Made by a program: the position numbers and the translations under genes. This document shows, piece after piece, positions 6,144 to 7,996 of a stretch of 7,996 nucleotides of DNA (positions within the stretch are counted from its first letter, which is position 1; the number at the start of each line of letters is the position of its first letter). The DNA comes from Candidatus Omnitrophota bacterium (GTDB lineage: Bacteria > Omnitrophota > Gorgyraeia > 2-01-FULL-45-10): contig JAQUQN010000047.1 of the NCBI GenBank assembly GCA_028716065.1, positions 1-7,996 on the forward strand, in the 5' to 3' direction. The notes below the pieces were generated by a model. That model was not told the origin of the DNA, ran no database searches, and was given only the letters and a program-made list of their open reading frames with translations.

Positions 6144-6803
6144 ATGGATTCTCTATTTAAAAATGCCGTGTTGATATCCCTGGCGGTCCATGTCATGATA
6201 ATCGCGCCTTTTTACAACATGGCCCTCATGCGCCATGCCGCAGACAAAAAGACACTGGTGGTTGATTACGTGAAGCTGAAGGAGCTGACGCATAAGATAG
6301 ACACCGTCAAGAAGATGCTCGACTCCAAACTCGTTGAGACTCCCAGGGTAGAGATCAATAGACAGGCCGAGATGAAGAAGGAGGCGGCTGCGAAGCCTCT
6401 TGAGCGGGACGAACAGGCCAATATCGGACAGAGAGAGGCCAAGGAGAGGACCCCCGATACAAAGGCGCCGTCGGAGGAAGAGGTTCGGAAAGAAGCCAGG
6501 GTAAAGGCAACCAAGGAATATGGCAGCTACTATCAGTTGCTGCGCGAAAGGATAAGAAGGCGGCTGAAAGCTAATTACCGGAGTTATTCCAAAGAGGGTG
6601 AGGTATATGTCACATTTACTCTCGCCTCCGACGGCTCAATGGTCTCCATAAAAGTCGACCAGGCGAAGTCATCGGCAGATAAGAGATTGCAGGAACTGGC
6701 CATGATAAGCGCGAAAGAGGCTGCGCCTTTCCCTAAATTCCCAAAGGTTGTAAGCCTTCCGAAGATGTCTTTCAGCGTTTTGATATCTTTTAAAAAGAGA
6801 TGA
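6144..6803 (+). CDS. TonB-family periplasm-spanning protein
   Basis: Probable energy-transducing or TolA-like protein anchored in the inner membrane and reaching across the periplasm. In 219 aa it has a single N-terminal membrane segment (about 8-29) containing SLAVH, which keeps the serine and histidine (S12, H16) at the spacing typical of TonB, where they couple to ExbB/ExbD. Residues ~45-125 form a very charged Lys/Glu/Arg-rich linker with few prolines, more like TolA or a coiled coil than the Pro-rich TonB spacer. Residues ~128-219 form a TonB_C-like domain: YYQLLRERIRRRLKANY, GEVYVTFTLASDGSMVSIKV, then the Ala/Pro-rich helix KEAAPFPKFP and the last strand FSVLISFKKR. AAAGGA at 6135-6140 lies 3 nt before the ATG. 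No exbB, exbD or outer-membrane receptor gene is in the window, so its partner is unknown. Confidence 0.82.
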   Translation: MDSLFKNAVLISLAVHVMIIAPFYNMALMRHAADKKTLVVDYVKLKELTHKIDTVKKMLDSKLVETPRVEINRQAEMKKEAAAKPLERDEQANIGQREAKERTPDTKAPSEEEVRKEARVKATKEYGSYYQLLRERIRRRLKANYRSYSKEGEVYVTFTLASDGSMVSIKVDQAKSSADKRLQELAMISAKEAAPFPKFPKVVSLPKMSFSVLISFKKR

Positions 6804-6814
6804 TCGAACTATTA

Positions 6815-6823
6815 TGGTAAAAT
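6815..6823 (+). promoter_or_regulatory. Candidate extended -10 promoter before the Hsp20 gene
   Basis: TGGTAAAAT at 6815-6823 fits an extended -10 element (TGn plus TAAAAT) in the 40-nt gap between the TonB-like and Hsp20 genes. No well-spaced -35 is seen; TTGATA at 6780-6785 is too distant. Transcription from here would start around 6830 and leave a very short leader. The call is weak and read by eye. Confidence 0.3.
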
Positions 6824-6843
6824 ATCAAAAAAGGAGGTTAATG

Positions 6844-7380
6844 ATGAAAAGGTTAATCATTTCGGTAATATTGGTAGCGGCCATGACAGGCGCAATTCAC
6901 GCACAGACCGACCTGACAGAAGAGGATTATAAGGATTTCGATAAACTACGTAAAAAGATCGTAAGGATGAAGAAAGAGATGGACCGCCTGATGGGAGATA
7001 TCATCTCTACATATCCGCAGGAAGGCACTTCCGTCTTCAGCGGTTACGGACAGGATGTCAAGGTCGACATAGCGCAGGATGGCAAGAATTTTGTCGTTAA
7101 GGCGGACCTGCCCGGCATGGATAAGGACAAGATCGAGATCACGTTGGAGAAGAACCGGTTTTTGAAGATCTCTGGGGCGCGCGATGTAATGAAAAAAGAG
7201 ACCTCTGCAGATGTGGTCCGCCAGGAGCGCATGCAGGGGCGCTTTGAAAGGGTCGTGGAGCTTCCCGGAGAGGCGAGGAGCGACGGCATCAACGCCACGT
7301 ATAAGAACGGCGTCCTTGAAGTCGTGATCCCGGTGAAAAAAGCGGCCAAGGAAGAGAAGGTAAATATACAGGTGCAATAA
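6844..7380 (+). CDS. Small heat-shock protein (Hsp20/alpha-crystallin) with apparent signal peptide
   Basis: ATP-independent holdase chaperone, here probably exported. From ATG 6844 it is 178 aa. Residues 1-20 look like a Sec signal peptide: KR at the N-terminus, a hydrophobic core LIISVILVAAMTGAI and an A-x-A-like end IHA with predicted cleavage before Q21. A charged helical stretch follows (24-53). The alpha-crystallin domain spans about 70-165: VKVDIAQDGKNFVVKADLPGM, then EITLEKNRFLKISG, GRFERVVELPG (132-142) and YKNGVLEVVIPVKK (153-166). The tail VNIQV (173-177) is a possible I-x-I-type oligomerisation motif. AAGGAGG at 6831-6837 lies 6 nt before 6844 and 3 nt before the alternative ATG 6841; the in-frame ATG 6814 would place the ribosome binding site inside the gene. 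Most Hsp20 proteins are cytosolic, so export is the odd feature. Confidence 0.9.
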   Translation: MKRLIISVILVAAMTGAIHAQTDLTEEDYKDFDKLRKKIVRMKKEMDRLMGDIISTYPQEGTSVFSGYGQDVKVDIAQDGKNFVVKADLPGMDKDKIEITLEKNRFLKISGARDVMKKETSADVVRQERMQGRFERVVELPGEARSDGINATYKNGVLEVVIPVKKAAKEEKVNIQVQ

Positions 7381-7398
7381 AAAGGGAGGAGAGGAGAA

Positions 7399-7866
7399 TT
7401 GAAGGCTTCAGAATTAAAGAAGGGAATGATAATAAAGGAGGGCGGAGATTTTTTCATCGTCGTCGACATAGAGCACAGGACCCCGGGAAATAAAAGGGCT
7501 ATCTATCAGACTACGCTGAAGGACCTGCTCAATCCCAGAACGGTCAATAGACGTTACAGCCCGACCGATACGATAGAAGACGCGGAGCTCGAATCCAAGA
7601 GAGTTCAGTATATGTTCAGAGACCACGCCGGATTTCACTTCATGGACATGGCCACATACGAAACGTTGGTTCTTCCCGATGACATGGTAGGCGACTCCAG
7701 ATATTACCTGAAAGAGAACCTCGAAGTGGAGGCGCTCTATCATGAACACCATCCGGTCACGATAGAATTACCTGTAAGCGTGGACCTCAAGGTGAGCGAA
7801 TCGGCGCCCGGTATCAGGGGTGATACTACCGGCAAAGCCATGAAATCGGCTACGCTCGAGACAGGG
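7399..7866 (+). CDS. efp: Elongation factor P, C-terminal end missing/replaced
   Basis: EF-P binds the ribosome near the P site and relieves stalling at polyproline. Translation from TTG 7399 begins (M)KASELKKGMIIKEGG, exactly where the family begins; GGGAGG at 7384-7389 and GAGGAG at 7391-7396 precede it, and no ATG fits. The KOW-like first domain carries HRTPGNKRA (26-34), so the site of the modified Lys34 of E. coli (PGKG) is Asn31, with Lys32 next to it. Domain II includes FHFMDMATYETL and VGDSRYYLKENLEVEA; domain III begins with ELPVSVDLKVSESAPGIRGDT and runs to SATLETG at 7866. The expected end (about 30 residues of the VPLFV..GE.I.VDTRTGEY type) is absent: the frame stays open to the window end, but its residues no longer resemble EF-P. 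See the breakpoint entry. Confidence 0.9.
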
Positions 7867-7872
7867 TCATTT
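7860..7872. other. Probable breakpoint or chimeric join within efp
   Basis: Up to about 7866 the + strand encodes well-conserved EF-P; beyond it no + strand frame continues domain III. From 7867 the minus strand instead reads as a protein end with its stop codon right at the join. The switch within a few bases, the loss of an essential part of EF-P and the position about 130 bases from the window end suggest a misassembly or chimeric read, with a genomic rearrangement as the alternative. The exact base is approximate. Confidence 0.6.
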
Positions 7873-7995
7873 GTTGACTCCTCTTTGGTTATGCCAAACG
7901 CTCAGCAACTGCCTGAGCCGGGTAAAGGATTCCTCTTCCGTCGCATCGGAGGTCTCCAACGATGTGTCGGCTTTACTGTAGAGAGCCTCGCGGGC
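7867..7995 (-). CDS. C-terminal fragment of an unplaced protein, possibly shikimate-kinase-like
   Basis: On the minus strand an open frame enters from beyond the window and ends at TGA (7869-7867), giving 42 residues beginning AREALYSKADTSLETSD and ending WHNQRGVNK. The R-x-x-L-Y-x-x-A-D pattern followed by a T/S-rich turn and a helix (FTRLRQLL) recalls the C-terminal lid and last helix of shikimate kinases, where the arginine contacts substrate or nucleotide; spacing differs by one residue from the E. coli form. This similarity is from memory and weak; other P-loop kinases are possible. The other two minus frames have stops. It does not fit the all-plus operon, supporting the idea that this end is foreign to the locus. 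Confidence 0.35.
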   Translation of the reverse strand, partial: AREALYSKADTSLETSDATEEESFTRLRQLLSVWHNQRGVNK

Positions 7996-7996
7996 C

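Noticed and set aside
6814..6843. Upstream start for the Hsp20 gene at ATG 6814
   Set aside because: It would encode the AAGGAGG ribosome binding site within the protein and bury the signal peptide behind a charged stretch.
7867..7996. Read-through of EF-P as a novel C-terminal domain
   Set aside because: The in-frame residues resemble nothing in EF-P, domain III would be left incomplete, and the opposite strand gives a better coding reading; a join is more likely.

Overview
The window carries one densely packed run of genes, nearly all on the + strand, from a Gram-negative-type (diderm) bacterium. The diderm reading rests on an LpxL/HtrB-type acyltransferase, a TonB-family protein and a signal-peptide-bearing small heat-shock protein. 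The frequent ATA isoleucine codons, the MGDG-synthase-like glycosyltransferase and the planctomycete-like EF-P loop would suit an uncultured lineage such as Candidatus Omnitrophota or another PVC-related phylum. That placement is recollection and inference, not something proven here.

Region 1 (1-2214) is lipoic acid metabolism: the 3' end of a dihydrolipoamide dehydrogenase gene (lpd), lipB (octanoyltransferase), lipA (lipoyl synthase) and a tiny gene for one free-standing lipoyl domain with its lipoyl-lysine motif. Together they cover attachment of the octanoyl group, sulfur insertion, a protein that can carry the cofactor, and its reoxidation.

Region 2 (2211-6129) follows without a break. 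It encodes an MGDG-synthase-type glycosyltransferase (GT28-like), an LpxL-like lipid acyltransferase, a DPM1-like family 2 glycosyltransferase, protein-L-isoaspartate methyltransferase (pcm) and a YqaA/DedA-type (VTT) membrane protein. Apart from pcm, the set looks like an envelope glycolipid cassette. Gene junctions are ATGA overlaps or overlaps of about 16-38 nt, as expected for one translationally coupled operon.

Region 3 (6144-7866) holds a TonB-like periplasm-spanning protein, an Hsp20/alpha-crystallin protein with an apparent Sec signal peptide, and the first ~156 codons of elongation factor P starting at TTG. A weak extended -10 promoter candidate precedes the Hsp20 gene.

Region 4 (about 7867-7996) does not fit the rest. 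EF-P homology stops abruptly inside its last domain, and from that base the minus strand reads as the C-terminal end of another protein, possibly shikimate-kinase-like. This is probably a chimeric assembly join or a rearrangement breakpoint. There is no gene-free stretch over 300 bases. I saw no RNA gene, CRISPR array, insertion sequence or convincing + strand terminator.
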